Source: Muribaculaceae bacterium (GTDB taxonomy: Bacteria; Bacteroidota; Bacteroidia; Bacteroidales; Muribaculaceae). From it: a stretch of 36,588 nucleotides of DNA. Shown in pieces: positions 1 through 7,762 of the stretch. How positions within the stretch are numbered: position 1 is the first letter of the stretch; every line of letters begins with the position of its first letter. A program made the position numbers and the translations under genes. Below the pieces are notes generated by a model, which saw nothing but the letters and a program-made list of their open reading frames with translations, did no database searches and was not told the DNA's origin. The stretch lies in NCBI GenBank assembly GCA_017427945.1, contig JAFRRT010000006.1, forward strand, positions 1-36,588, written 5' to 3'.

Positions 1-64
1 CGATTATGTCCATTGTTTTAATTACTGTGCTGAATTCAGTTGTTCATCATGCTTGGCTCGACTT

Positions 65-93
65 TTTGGCGAACCGGATTTAATGTAACTTTG
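65..93 (+). promoter_or_regulatory. Bacteroidetes-type promoter for the LRR/dockerin gene
   Basis: TAACTTTG at 86-93 matches the Bacteroidetes -7 consensus TAnnTTTG, and TTTG at 65-68 fits the -33 element with a 17-base spacer. The start codon follows 28 bases downstream. Seen directly; function inferred from the consensus. Confidence 0.7.
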
Positions 94-121
94 CAACAAT
101 AAACCCAAACATATTATTATC

Positions 122-2281
122 ATGAATACGATAACAAAACTGATGACACTGCTGCTGGCACTCGTGTTGCCTGTCATTGCAGTTGCTGAAGATGTCTATG
201 ACTTTGAAGAGGGTGGAATCTATTATAAGATTGTAAATGATGAAGCCAGTGTTACCTACAAAAGCTTTAGCTATATCGATCATGACCCATATTATGAGAG
301 TGATTACGCTGGCGACGTGGTGATTCCCCCAACGGTAACCTACGATGGTAAGACCTATCCTGTTACTTCTATTGGAAATTGTGCGTTCTATCGTCGCAGG
401 GCTGTGACAAGTATCACCATTCCCAGTTCCATCACTTCTATCGGTTGGAGTGCCTTCTTTGACTGCACCGGACTGACCCGCGTGACAATCACTGACTTGA
501 CAGCATGGTGCAACATCGACATTGATTTCAATTCCAATCCGCTTTACTATGCCCAGCATCTTTATCTGAACGATACTGAGGTGACTGATTTGGTGATACC
601 AGAAGGCATAACAGAAATTGATGGTTTTGCTTTTTATGGCTGCGTGGGTTTGACGAGTGTAAAGATTCCTAATTCGGTCGCATCTATTGGTGAAGGAGCT
701 TTCATGGATTGCACCCAACTCAATAGCGTGACTTGCTTAGCTACAACCCCACCGATTATTAAATACGAGAACTGTTTCGATGATGAATGTTACAGTAATG
801 CAACCCTGTTCGTTCCTGCAGCAGTGGTAAATATGTATAGGGCTGCACCAATTTGGAAAAAATTCATCGTTAAGTCTATCGGTTCTGATAATCCCACTGG
901 TGAAAATATTTATGACTTTGAGGAGGGTGGAATCTATTATAAGATTGTTGACAACGAGGCCTATGTCACCTACCAGAACGTCACCTATGTTTCCCATGAC
1001 CCGGACATTTACACAAGTGATTATACTGGTGATGTAGTTATTCCCTCAACCGTAACCCACAACGGCCAGACCTACACTGTCACCTGTATTAATAGCCATG
1101 CATTCGAAGGTTGCTGGGCTCTGACGGGAGTCACCATCCCCAACAGCGTCACCACCATCAGCTTCGATGCTTTCAAGAACTGCACGGGACTGGCAAGCAT
1201 AGAGATTCCCAGTTCTGTCACTACTATATATTCTGATGCGTTCCTGGGCTGCACGGGGCTGACAAGAGTCGAAATCACTGATCTTGTAGCATGGTGCAAC
1301 ATCAGTTATGGCGGTATTGGAACCAACCCGCTTTACTATGCTCATCATCTCTATCTGGATGGCTATGAAGTGACCGATTTGTCTATCCCTGATGCTGTGA
1401 CATCAATTGGCCAAAGCGCATTCTTTGGATGCACAGGGCTGAAGACCGTTGAGATTCCTAACTCCGTTACCACTATTGGCCGTTACGCTTTCTATCAATG
1501 CACAGGACTGACGAGAGCGACCGTCGGTAACGCTGTCACCACTATCGAAGAAGCAGCGTTTTATGGTTGCACAGCGCTGGACAGCGTCAGCCTCGGCAAC
1601 TCGGTCGAATCATTCGGCATCAATGCGTTTTATGGTTGTACTGCGTTGACGGGCATAGTGATCCCCAACTCGGTCACGAGCATTGGAGTCGGATCGTTTT
1701 GGGGCTGCACGTCGTTGGAAAATGCCATCATCGGCAAATGCGTCACGTCGATCGGTATCGGCGCATTTAAAGGCTGTGAATCGCTAACGAGTATCGACAT
1801 CCCCAACTCGGTCACCTCAATCGGTGCTCAGGCGTTCAGTGGTTGCACAGGTTTGACGAGCGTGAATCTCGGCAGCGCTGTCACAACCATGGGCAAAGAT
1901 GCCTTCCAGAATGCCTCATCAATAGGTGTGCTTTCCTGCAGGGCAACAACTCCCCCGACATGGGAAGACATGTCCATGTTCACGCAGAATGTCTATAACC
2001 ACGCAGAACTGCATGTGCCGATAGATACTGAAAGGGCATACAAAACAAGCCCGTATTGGGGACAATTCTTGAAAATCATCGCCGATGTGACCATAGAAAT
2101 CCCCGGTGATGTGAATGGTGATGGCGAAACCAACATCGGTGATACAAACAGTGTGATTGATGTCATCATCAATGGCGGAGGCATTGGCGGTCACTCCCGC
2201 ATACCCGCTTGCGACGTTAACGGTGACGGCGAGGTCAACATCTCCGACGTCAATGCCATCATTGAACTGATTCTAAATTAG
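122..2281 (+). CDS. Secreted BspA-like leucine-rich-repeat protein with C-terminal dockerin
   Basis: A 719-residue exported protein. Residues 1-22 form a signal peptide (Met-Asn-Thr start, hydrophobic LLLALVLPVIAVA core). The body is made of BspA/LRR_5-type repeats of about 23 residues built on IPNSVTSIG, AF and GCTGLTSV-like units. The block starting YDFEEGGIYYKIV near residue 26 recurs near residue 263, so the protein contains two homologous halves, each opening with the same cap. The C-terminus (about residues 660-719) has two calcium-loop repeats, DVNGDGETNIGD and DVNGDGEVNISD, each followed by a hydrophobic helix, as in type I dockerins. BspA-like repeats in this phylum mediate surface adhesion; dockerins bind cohesins. 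Neither a cohesin partner nor a sorting domain is visible, so the binding partner is unknown. The start at 122 follows a good promoter. It is followed by heptamer repeats and a convergent neighbour. Confidence 0.9.
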   Translation: MNTITKLMTLLLALVLPVIAVAEDVYDFEEGGIYYKIVNDEASVTYKSFSYIDHDPYYESDYAGDVVIPPTVTYDGKTYPVTSIGNCAFYRRRAVTSITIPSSITSIGWSAFFDCTGLTRVTITDLTAWCNIDIDFNSNPLYYAQHLYLNDTEVTDLVIPEGITEIDGFAFYGCVGLTSVKIPNSVASIGEGAFMDCTQLNSVTCLATTPPIIKYENCFDDECYSNATLFVPAAVVNMYRAAPIWKKFIVKSIGSDNPTGENIYDFEEGGIYYKIVDNEAYVTYQNVTYVSHDPDIYTSDYTGDVVIPSTVTHNGQTYTVTCINSHAFEGCWALTGVTIPNSVTTISFDAFKNCTGLASIEIPSSVTTIYSDAFLGCTGLTRVEITDLVAWCNISYGGIGTNPLYYAHHLYLDGYEVTDLSIPDAVTSIGQSAFFGCTGLKTVEIPNSVTTIGRYAFYQCTGLTRATVGNAVTTIEEAAFYGCTALDSVSLGNSVESFGINAFYGCTALTGIVIPNSVTSIGVGSFWGCTSLENAIIGKCVTSIGIGAFKGCESLTSIDIPNSVTSIGAQAFSGCTGLTSVNLGSAVTTMGKDAFQNASSIGVLSCRATTPPTWEDMSMFTQNVYNHAELHVPIDTERAYKTSPYWGQFLKIIADVTIEIPGDVNGDGETNIGDTNSVIDVIINGGGIGGHSRIPACDVNGDGEVNISDVNAIIELILN

Positions 2282-2308
2282 GCATTAGGCATTAGGTTTT
2301 AGGCATTA
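2281..2308. repeat. Four tandem heptamers, GGCATTA type
   Basis: GGCATTA, GGCATTA, GGTTTTA, GGCATTA lie head to tail directly after the stop codon of the LRR gene. It is one of several TTAGG/CTAAG-like simple-repeat patches between genes in this window. No function is evident. Confidence 0.6.
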
Positions 2309-2331
2309 GGGGGCTGACGCCTTCTTCCATC

Positions 2332-2387
2332 AACAACTGAAAAATCTGATAAATCTGAAATCAGAAATCTCAGAAAACTCAGTTGTT
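2332..2387. terminator. Hairpin between convergent genes, possible bidirectional terminator
   Basis: AACAACTGA at 2332-2340 pairs perfectly with TCAGTTGTT at 2379-2387; the loop contains further short palindromes of AATCTGA/TCAGATT type. It sits between two converging genes, with T-rich sequence beyond the rightward arm. A terminator role is inference. Confidence 0.4.
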
Positions 2388-2425
2388 TATTCTTCGCGGC
2401 TTAGCGTCTTGGTGTGGCGGTGGTA

Positions 2426-2986
2426 TCAGTCTTGTTTAAAGAGAGCGGTGACCAGGGTGATGGTCTTGCTGAGGGAGCCGTCGAGGCTCCAGTCCAGTTT
2501 TATGTCCAACAATTCACGTGTAATGGCATCGATGTCGAAACCCACCGCTTCCAACGAATAGCGCAACATCTCGGGATGGCGACAGGGCTTGCCTTCAGGA
2601 CGAGTACAGCCCTCGGGACACAGTGAGCAACGGAAGGTGAAACAGCGGCTTCCAGGATGCATGCGTTCCATCTCATGGAGTTGCGGCAACAACGTCTTCC
2701 ACACTTCTGCCATCGTCGTTGACGCCACTTGACGTGATTTGGCTTTCGCCCCACGGCATGCTGCACGCGTGGTATCGTCAAATTCGATGATAGAGGCCAT
2801 CACGGTCACGCTCTTGAAACCGTCGGTGACGGTAACGGGGTCGAAGTCAAACGGCGGACATGCCCATGACTTGCCATAGCCAGGACACTGCAGGCAATAC
2901 TGCCTGATGCGCTCCACGTCACGGTAGCGCCTCACGAACTCATCGGCAGCAACAGTGACTTCTTTCTTGGTCAGGACGTAATTCAT
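2426..2986 (-). CDS. DUF2284 cysteine-rich putative metal-binding protein
   Basis: About 186 residues if translation begins at 2986 (MNYVLTKKEV). A longer open frame continues upstream to 3061, but that stretch encodes an unlikely hydrophobic leader and covers the preceding gene's terminator, and a TAnnTTTG promoter box lies just before 2986. Two cysteine clusters are visible: CLQCPGYGKSWACPPF near residue 35, and CSLCPEGCTRP with a following KPCRHPEMLRYS about 100 residues later. This is the pattern of the DUF2284 family, annotated as predicted metal-binding proteins, and the spacing suggests iron-sulfur ligation. The biochemical role is not known to me. It is a single-gene unit, convergent with the LRR gene and downstream of the S9 peptidase in the same direction. 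Confidence 0.82.
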   Translation of the reverse strand: MNYVLTKKEVTVAADEFVRRYRDVERIRQYCLQCPGYGKSWACPPFDFDPVTVTDGFKSVTVMASIIEFDDTTRAACRGAKAKSRQVASTTMAEVWKTLLPQLHEMERMHPGSRCFTFRCSLCPEGCTRPEGKPCRHPEMLRYSLEAVGFDIDAITRELLDIKLDWSLDGSLSKTITLVTALFKQD

Positions 2987-2990
2987 ACCG

Positions 2991-3021
2991 CAAATGTACA
3001 ACAAAACCGCCAACCCACAAA
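2991..3021 (-). promoter_or_regulatory. Promoter of the DUF2284 gene
   Basis: On the minus strand, TACATTTG (2998-2991) matches the -7 element and TTTG (3021-3018) the -33 element, 19 bases apart. The -7 box ends only four bases before the ATG at 2986, so the transcript would be leaderless or nearly so. The -33 TTTG is the end of the T-tract of the preceding gene's terminator. Confidence 0.65.
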
Positions 3022-3051
3022 AACAGAGGAGGCCGTTAATATAGCCTCCTC
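3018..3051 (-). terminator. Rho-independent terminator of the S9 peptidase gene
   Basis: An 8-bp perfect stem, GAGGAGGC (3026-3033) with GCCTCCTC (3044-3051), is followed on the minus strand by a TTTTTG tract (3023-3018). It lies 26 bases past the S9 peptidase stop codon. Confidence 0.8.
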
Positions 3052-3076
3052 CGCTCATCATATTGTTTTATTACAA

Positions 3077-5281
3077 TCAGTTTTTCTTCTCCTCAACAGC
3101 GGGAGCTGCAGCAGCCTTGGCAGCGTTGATGCTGTCGTTCTTGGCCTTGTAGGCCTTAGCGGCCTCGCTGCCGGGCTTCAGCCACGTGTCAAGCCAGCTG
3201 AAGAACTCGCGTTGCCACAGGATGCTGTTCTGCGGCTTGAGAATCCAGTGGTTCTCCTCGGGGAAGAGCACCAACTTGGCAGGCAGACCCTTGATCTTGG
3301 CGGCATTGAATGCCTGGGTTGCCTGGGTGAAGACGATGCGGTAATCCAGTTCGCCAGCCGTGCACATGATGGGGGTATCCCAGTTCTGTACATAGTTCTT
3401 GGGGTTGGCCTGGGTGTAGGAGCGCTGTGCTGTGGCGTTACCCTTCTCCCAGTACGGACCGCCCAGATCCCACTGCACGAACCACATCTCCTCGGTCTCG
3501 AGGTATTGTGCCTCGAGGTTGAAGATACCGGCATGGGCCAGGAAGCAGGCAAAACGCTTGTTGTGGTTACCTGCAAGGAAGTAAACCGAGTAGCCGCCGT
3601 AGCTGGCACCCACTGCACCGATGTGGTCACCATCGATGTATGGCTCCTTCTTCATGTAATCCACTGCGCTGAGGTAGTCACGCATGTTCTGGCCACCATA
3701 GTCGCCGCTAATCTGGGCATTCCACTCGGTGCCGAAGCCGGGCAGGCCACGACGGTTGGGCAGGATGACGATGTAGCCGTTGCTGGCCATGATGTGCATG
3801 TTCCAGCGATAGCTCCAGAACTGGCTCACGGGAGACTGGGGACCACCCTCGCAGAAGAGGATAGCGGGATACTTCTTGTTGGGGTCGAAGTTGGGCGGGT
3901 AGCATACCCAAGTGGTCATCAGCTTGCCGTCGGTAGTGGGAATCATGCGCTTCTCGATGCCGATGCTGTCAACGCTTGCCATCATCTCGTCGTTCACGTG
4001 AGTGAGCTGCACGGGCTCTTTGCCCATCTGCACAAGGACAACCTCTTTAGGAGTCTGGTAGCTCTGACGGGTGGTGATGATGGTGTCGTTACCGGCAAAT
4101 GCCAGACCGTCGAAGTCACAAACGCCCATCGCAACGGTATCGACACGTTGAGTGGCAACCTCCATGCGGAAGACGGGAATCGTGCCCTGGAAGGGGCAGG
4201 TGAAATAGATGAACTTCTCGTCGGGCGACCAGGCGATAGCGTCAACGCTGTAGTCCCAGTTGGCGGTCAAGTCCACCTTGTTGCCATCGGCACCCATGAG
4301 GAAGATGCGGTTCTTGTCGGCCTCATAGCCGTCATGCTCCATCGAGAGCCATGCCATCTCGCCCTTGCTGTTGATAATGGGGTTGGTGTCATAACCCATC
4401 ATGCCCTGGGTGAGGTTCTCGGTCTTGCCGGTCTCGAGGTCATACTTGTACAGGTCGCTGTTGGTCGAGAAAGCGTAATCCTTGCCGGTTTTCTTGCGGC
4501 AAACATACACGAGGCCCTTGCTGTCGGGCGTCCAGGCCAGCGATTCGATGCCGCCCCAAGGCTTCATAGGCGACTCATAGGGCTCACCCTCGAGCACGTC
4601 CTTGACATTACCGGCCTTGCTGCCGTCAAAGTCGGCAACGAAGGGATGAGGAATGGTGGTCACCCACTCGTCCCAGTGCTTGTACATCATGTCGTCGATG
4701 ATGCGGGCATTGGCCTTGTCCAGGTCAGGATAAACGTCCTGCGGAGTCTGGCCATACTTCACCTGCGAGATCATCACCACGCGCTTTTCGTCGGGCGAGA
4801 AGATGAAACCTTCAATGCCGTCTTCAATGTCGCTCACGCAGTTACGGCCGCCACCGTCGGCATTCATCGTCCAGAGCTGAGGCGTCTTGCCCTCGCCGTC
4901 TTCCTTATAGATAAAGGCGATTTTCTTGCCACCGTCAATCCACACATAGTTGCTCTCGCTGGTGGGGGTGTTGGTAATCTGGCGCACATTGCTGCCATCG
5001 ATGTCCATCACATACAGGTCGCAATTGCCCTTGTTGGAGCTGATGTCATAATAGGTCACGCCATAGAGGACTTTCTTGCCGTCGGGCGACACCTGCGGTC
5101 CGCCCACGCGGCCCAGCTGGTTAAGGAACTCGGGAGTGAACGCTTGCTTTTCCATTTTCGCTGTAGGATTCTCGGTAGCGGGCGCCTGATTGGGAGCTGC
5201 GGTTTCCTGCTTGGAGCAGGTCGAAGAACTCAACAGGGCCAACACTGCAACCGACATTGCTGTTAACTTGAGGAATTTCAT
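3077..5281 (-). CDS. S9 family prolyl oligopeptidase-type peptidase, lipoprotein
   Basis: A 734-residue serine peptidase of the S9 family, closest in layout to dipeptidyl-peptidase 5/acylaminoacyl-peptidase types. A lipoprotein signal ends at Cys22 (LLSSSTC). Residues about 50-430 form a beta-propeller with TolB/WD-like repeats of the SPDEK and WTPDSK kind; the alpha/beta-hydrolase domain fills the C-terminal third. The catalytic triad can be read as Ser560 in GASYGG, Asp646 in GELDYR and His678 in EENHW. The tail is Ala/Lys-rich. The family removes dipeptides or acyl-amino acids from peptide N-termini and would here supply peptide catabolism in the periplasm or outer membrane. It has its own promoter, divergent from the GH92 gene, and a clear terminator. 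Substrate preference cannot be read from sequence. Confidence 0.92.
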   Translation of the reverse strand: MKFLKLTAMSVAVLALLSSSTCSKQETAAPNQAPATENPTAKMEKQAFTPEFLNQLGRVGGPQVSPDGKKVLYGVTYYDISSNKGNCDLYVMDIDGSNVRQITNTPTSESNYVWIDGGKKIAFIYKEDGEGKTPQLWTMNADGGGRNCVSDIEDGIEGFIFSPDEKRVVMISQVKYGQTPQDVYPDLDKANARIIDDMMYKHWDEWVTTIPHPFVADFDGSKAGNVKDVLEGEPYESPMKPWGGIESLAWTPDSKGLVYVCRKKTGKDYAFSTNSDLYKYDLETGKTENLTQGMMGYDTNPIINSKGEMAWLSMEHDGYEADKNRIFLMGADGNKVDLTANWDYSVDAIAWSPDEKFIYFTCPFQGTIPVFRMEVATQRVDTVAMGVCDFDGLAFAGNDTIITTRQSYQTPKEVVLVQMGKEPVQLTHVNDEMMASVDSIGIEKRMIPTTDGKLMTTWVCYPPNFDPNKKYPAILFCEGGPQSPVSQFWSYRWNMHIMASNGYIVILPNRRGLPGFGTEWNAQISGDYGGQNMRDYLSAVDYMKKEPYIDGDHIGAVGASYGGYSVYFLAGNHNKRFACFLAHAGIFNLEAQYLETEEMWFVQWDLGGPYWEKGNATAQRSYTQANPKNYVQNWDTPIMCTAGELDYRIVFTQATQAFNAAKIKGLPAKLVLFPEENHWILKPQNSILWQREFFSWLDTWLKPGSEAAKAYKAKNDSINAAKAAAAPAVEEKKN

Positions 5282-5338
5282 AAATTTGTCTGTTAATGAT
5301 TATTTAGTTGTTAAAATGTTTTCGGTCTTTTCAACCTG

Positions 5339-5372
5339 CAAAAATAATCAATTATTGCCAACAAACGGCAAA
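5339..5372 (-). promoter_or_regulatory. Promoter of the S9 peptidase gene
   Basis: On the minus strand, TATTTTTG (5346-5339) matches the -7 consensus; TTTG at 5372-5369 is a plausible -33 element with a 22-base spacer. The box lies 57 bases before the start codon, in the divergent region shared with the GH92 gene. Confidence 0.55.
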
Positions 5373-5399
5373 CCAAATGGTTTTTTCTCAATTATTCAT

Positions 5400-5407
5400 T
5401 ATATTTG
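5400..5407 (+). promoter_or_regulatory. -7 promoter element of the GH92 gene
   Basis: TATATTTG matches TAnnTTTG and lies 28 bases before the GH92 start. I see no clean -33 TTTG at the expected distance; a T-run at 5380-5387 lies nearby but is slightly close. Confidence 0.55.
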
Positions 5408-5435
5408 CAAGCGAAAACTAAAGATAATCCGAATT

Positions 5436-7604
5436 ATGAAAAGAATCTTCTTAACACTTATAGTTCTTGTGGGCTGCCTGGCGGGGTTTGCCAGTGACAA
5501 TAGTATTACCCAGTATGTCAATCCGCGCATCGGTACAGGAGGGCACGGACACGTTTTCCTTGGTGCAAATGTGCCCTTCGGCTATGTACAGCTGGGCCCG
5601 ACCGAACATACACGCGGCTGGGACTGGTGCTCAGGTTACCATGACAGCGACAGTATTCTAATCGGCTTCGGACATCAGCACCTGAGCGGCACCGGCATCG
5701 GTGACCTGGGCGACATCGCTTTGTTACCTGTCTCCGACCCCACCCAGCGCGAGGTGCTGTTTGAGCATGCCGACGAAACAGTACGACCTGGCTATTACGC
5801 CATCACGCTCAAGAATGGCGGCAACCCTTACGTCCACGTAGAACTGACCGCCACACAGCGCACAGGCATGCATCGCTACACCTTTGCCAACAACCAAGAG
5901 ACGATGCAGTTGATTCTTGACCTGGGTCAAGGCACAGGCTGGGATACTCCAAAGCAGATGAAGATGAAACAACTGTCGCCCCGTATGATTGTGGGTTACC
6001 GCCACTCATCGGGGTGGGCACGAAACCAGAAGGACTTCTTTGCTATGGAGTTTTCGCATGACGTGACGCTGAAGAAACTTGATGGAGATACCATTGGACT
6101 CATTTCTTTACCCAACGACAGCACTCCGTTACTGGTCAAGACAGGTCTGTCGGCCGTAAGCATTGAGAATGCAATCGGCAACCTGGCAAACGAGAATCCC
6201 GGCTGGGACTTTTATAAGATTGTGACAAAGGCCAATGATGCCTGGAACGCCGAACTGGAAAAAATCGTCATTGATACCGACAATGGTGATGACCGCAATG
6301 TCTTTTATACTGCTATGTACCACACGATGGTAGCGCCGTCGGTGTTCAGCGACATCTGCGGTGAGTACCGCGGAGCCGACGGCGAGGTGCATGAGGGTGA
6401 TTTCACCAACTACACTACCCTATCCCTTTGGGACACCTACCGTGCCGCGCACCCGTTGCAAACGCTCATCCATCGTGAGAAGCAGCAGGATATTGCCCAA
6501 ACGTTCCTCCACATCTTTGAGCAACAAGGCAAACTGCCCGTGTGGCACCTGATGGGCAACGAGACCGATTGTATGGTGGGCAATCCCGGCGTGCCTGTGT
6601 TGGCCGACCTGGTGCTGAAAGGCTTTGACGTGGATGCCGAGGCTGCGCTCAAGGCCATGGTGGGCAGTGCGATGCTCGACGAGCGCTCCATGGGGCTGAT
6701 CAAGCAATACGGCTATATCCCCTATGACCTGGAACCTGACAAAGAAACGGTGGCCAAAGGACTGGAATATGCCCTTGCCGACTGGTGCATCGCCCAAGTG
6801 GCCAAAAAAGTGGGTGACCAGGAAAACTACAACTATTTCAACGAGCGCAGCAAGTCCTACCGCCACTACTTTGACAAACAGAGCCGCTTCATGCGTGGCA
6901 AGGACTCGAAAGGCAACTTCCGTGATATCAAGGAATTTGACCCGCTGTCGACCAAACATCGCAACGACGACTATTGCGAGGGCAATGCCTGGCAATATAC
7001 CTGGCTCGTGCCCCATGACGTTCATGGCCTAGTGGATTTGTTCGGCAGTGAAAAAGCCTTCGTAGCCAAACTCGACTCTCTGTTTGTTATCGAGGGTGAC
7101 TTGGGAGAGGAGGCTTCGCCAGATGTGACCGGCCTTATCGGCCAGTATGCCCACGGCAACGAGCCCAGCCACCACATCATCTACATGTACAACTATGTGG
7201 GACAACCGTGGAAGGCGGCACGCCTAATCCGTCAAGTCTTGCGTGAGCAATACCGCAATGACCTGGACGGCCTGAGCGGCAACGAGGATGTGGGCCAGAT
7301 GTCGGCATGGTATGTCCTGTCGTCCATCGGCCTCTACCAGGAGGAGCCCGCTGGCGGCAAGTACATCATCGGTTCACCGCTGTTCAAATCAGCCACCCTC
7401 AACGTGGGCGACGGTAAGACGTTTACCGTCAAGGCCATTAACAACAGCGACGAGAACATCTACGTGCAGAGCGCCAAGTTCAACGGCAAGCGCTATGACA
7501 AGAGTTATATCGATTACCGCGACATCATTGCCGGTGGCACTTTGGAACTCGTCATGGGACCTAAGCCCAGCAAGTGGGGCTGTGACAAAAAGAATCGGCC
7601 ATAA
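5436..7604 (+). CDS. GH92 family alpha-mannosidase, secreted
   Basis: A 722-residue exo-alpha-mannosidase of glycoside hydrolase family 92, a calcium-dependent family that trims N-glycan and yeast mannan. The N-terminus MKRIFLTLIVLVGCLAGFA is a signal peptide; cleavage by signal peptidase I near Ala19 seems likelier than lipidation at Cys14, although LVGC resembles a lipobox. GH92 hallmarks follow in order: NPRIGTGGHGHVF and PFGYVQLGPT near the start, GFGHQHLSGTG, then WHLMGNETD, EGNAWQYTW, GNEPSHHIIYMYN and DLDGLSGNEDVGQMSAW, which build the catalytic groove. The start was placed at 5436 because the frame upstream of it runs back through the promoter into the divergent S9 gene. It stands alone rather than in a polysaccharide utilisation locus with susC/susD. 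Confidence 0.93.
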   Translation: MKRIFLTLIVLVGCLAGFASDNSITQYVNPRIGTGGHGHVFLGANVPFGYVQLGPTEHTRGWDWCSGYHDSDSILIGFGHQHLSGTGIGDLGDIALLPVSDPTQREVLFEHADETVRPGYYAITLKNGGNPYVHVELTATQRTGMHRYTFANNQETMQLILDLGQGTGWDTPKQMKMKQLSPRMIVGYRHSSGWARNQKDFFAMEFSHDVTLKKLDGDTIGLISLPNDSTPLLVKTGLSAVSIENAIGNLANENPGWDFYKIVTKANDAWNAELEKIVIDTDNGDDRNVFYTAMYHTMVAPSVFSDICGEYRGADGEVHEGDFTNYTTLSLWDTYRAAHPLQTLIHREKQQDIAQTFLHIFEQQGKLPVWHLMGNETDCMVGNPGVPVLADLVLKGFDVDAEAALKAMVGSAMLDERSMGLIKQYGYIPYDLEPDKETVAKGLEYALADWCIAQVAKKVGDQENYNYFNERSKSYRHYFDKQSRFMRGKDSKGNFRDIKEFDPLSTKHRNDDYCEGNAWQYTWLVPHDVHGLVDLFGSEKAFVAKLDSLFVIEGDLGEEASPDVTGLIGQYAHGNEPSHHIIYMYNYVGQPWKAARLIRQVLREQYRNDLDGLSGNEDVGQMSAWYVLSSIGLYQEEPAGGKYIIGSPLFKSATLNVGDGKTFTVKAINNSDENIYVQSAKFNGKRYDKSYIDYRDIIAGGTLELVMGPKPSKWGCDKKNRP

Positions 7605-7762
7605 GGCAATTGCCACAAAATAGATAATCCTGCTTTATTCCTCGCCTACCCTATCGGGCGGGGCCAAAGCATCGTCTGATGATTGGCACGGTGTTTGCTC
7701 ATTTGTCAGTTGAGTAAATAAAAGCATAACGCAAATCACAAGACAAACAATAAAACAAAAAT

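Noticed and set aside
3212-5266. A 684-codon open frame on the plus strand opposite the S9 peptidase
   Set aside because: It is the antisense of a gene with a full catalytic triad; its translation is low-complexity (His/Val/Leu-rich) with no family features, as expected from codon bias in the real gene.
5190-5435. An 82-residue N-terminal extension of the GH92 gene
   Set aside because: It would overlap the divergent S9 gene and both promoters, and would bury a normal signal peptide inside the protein.
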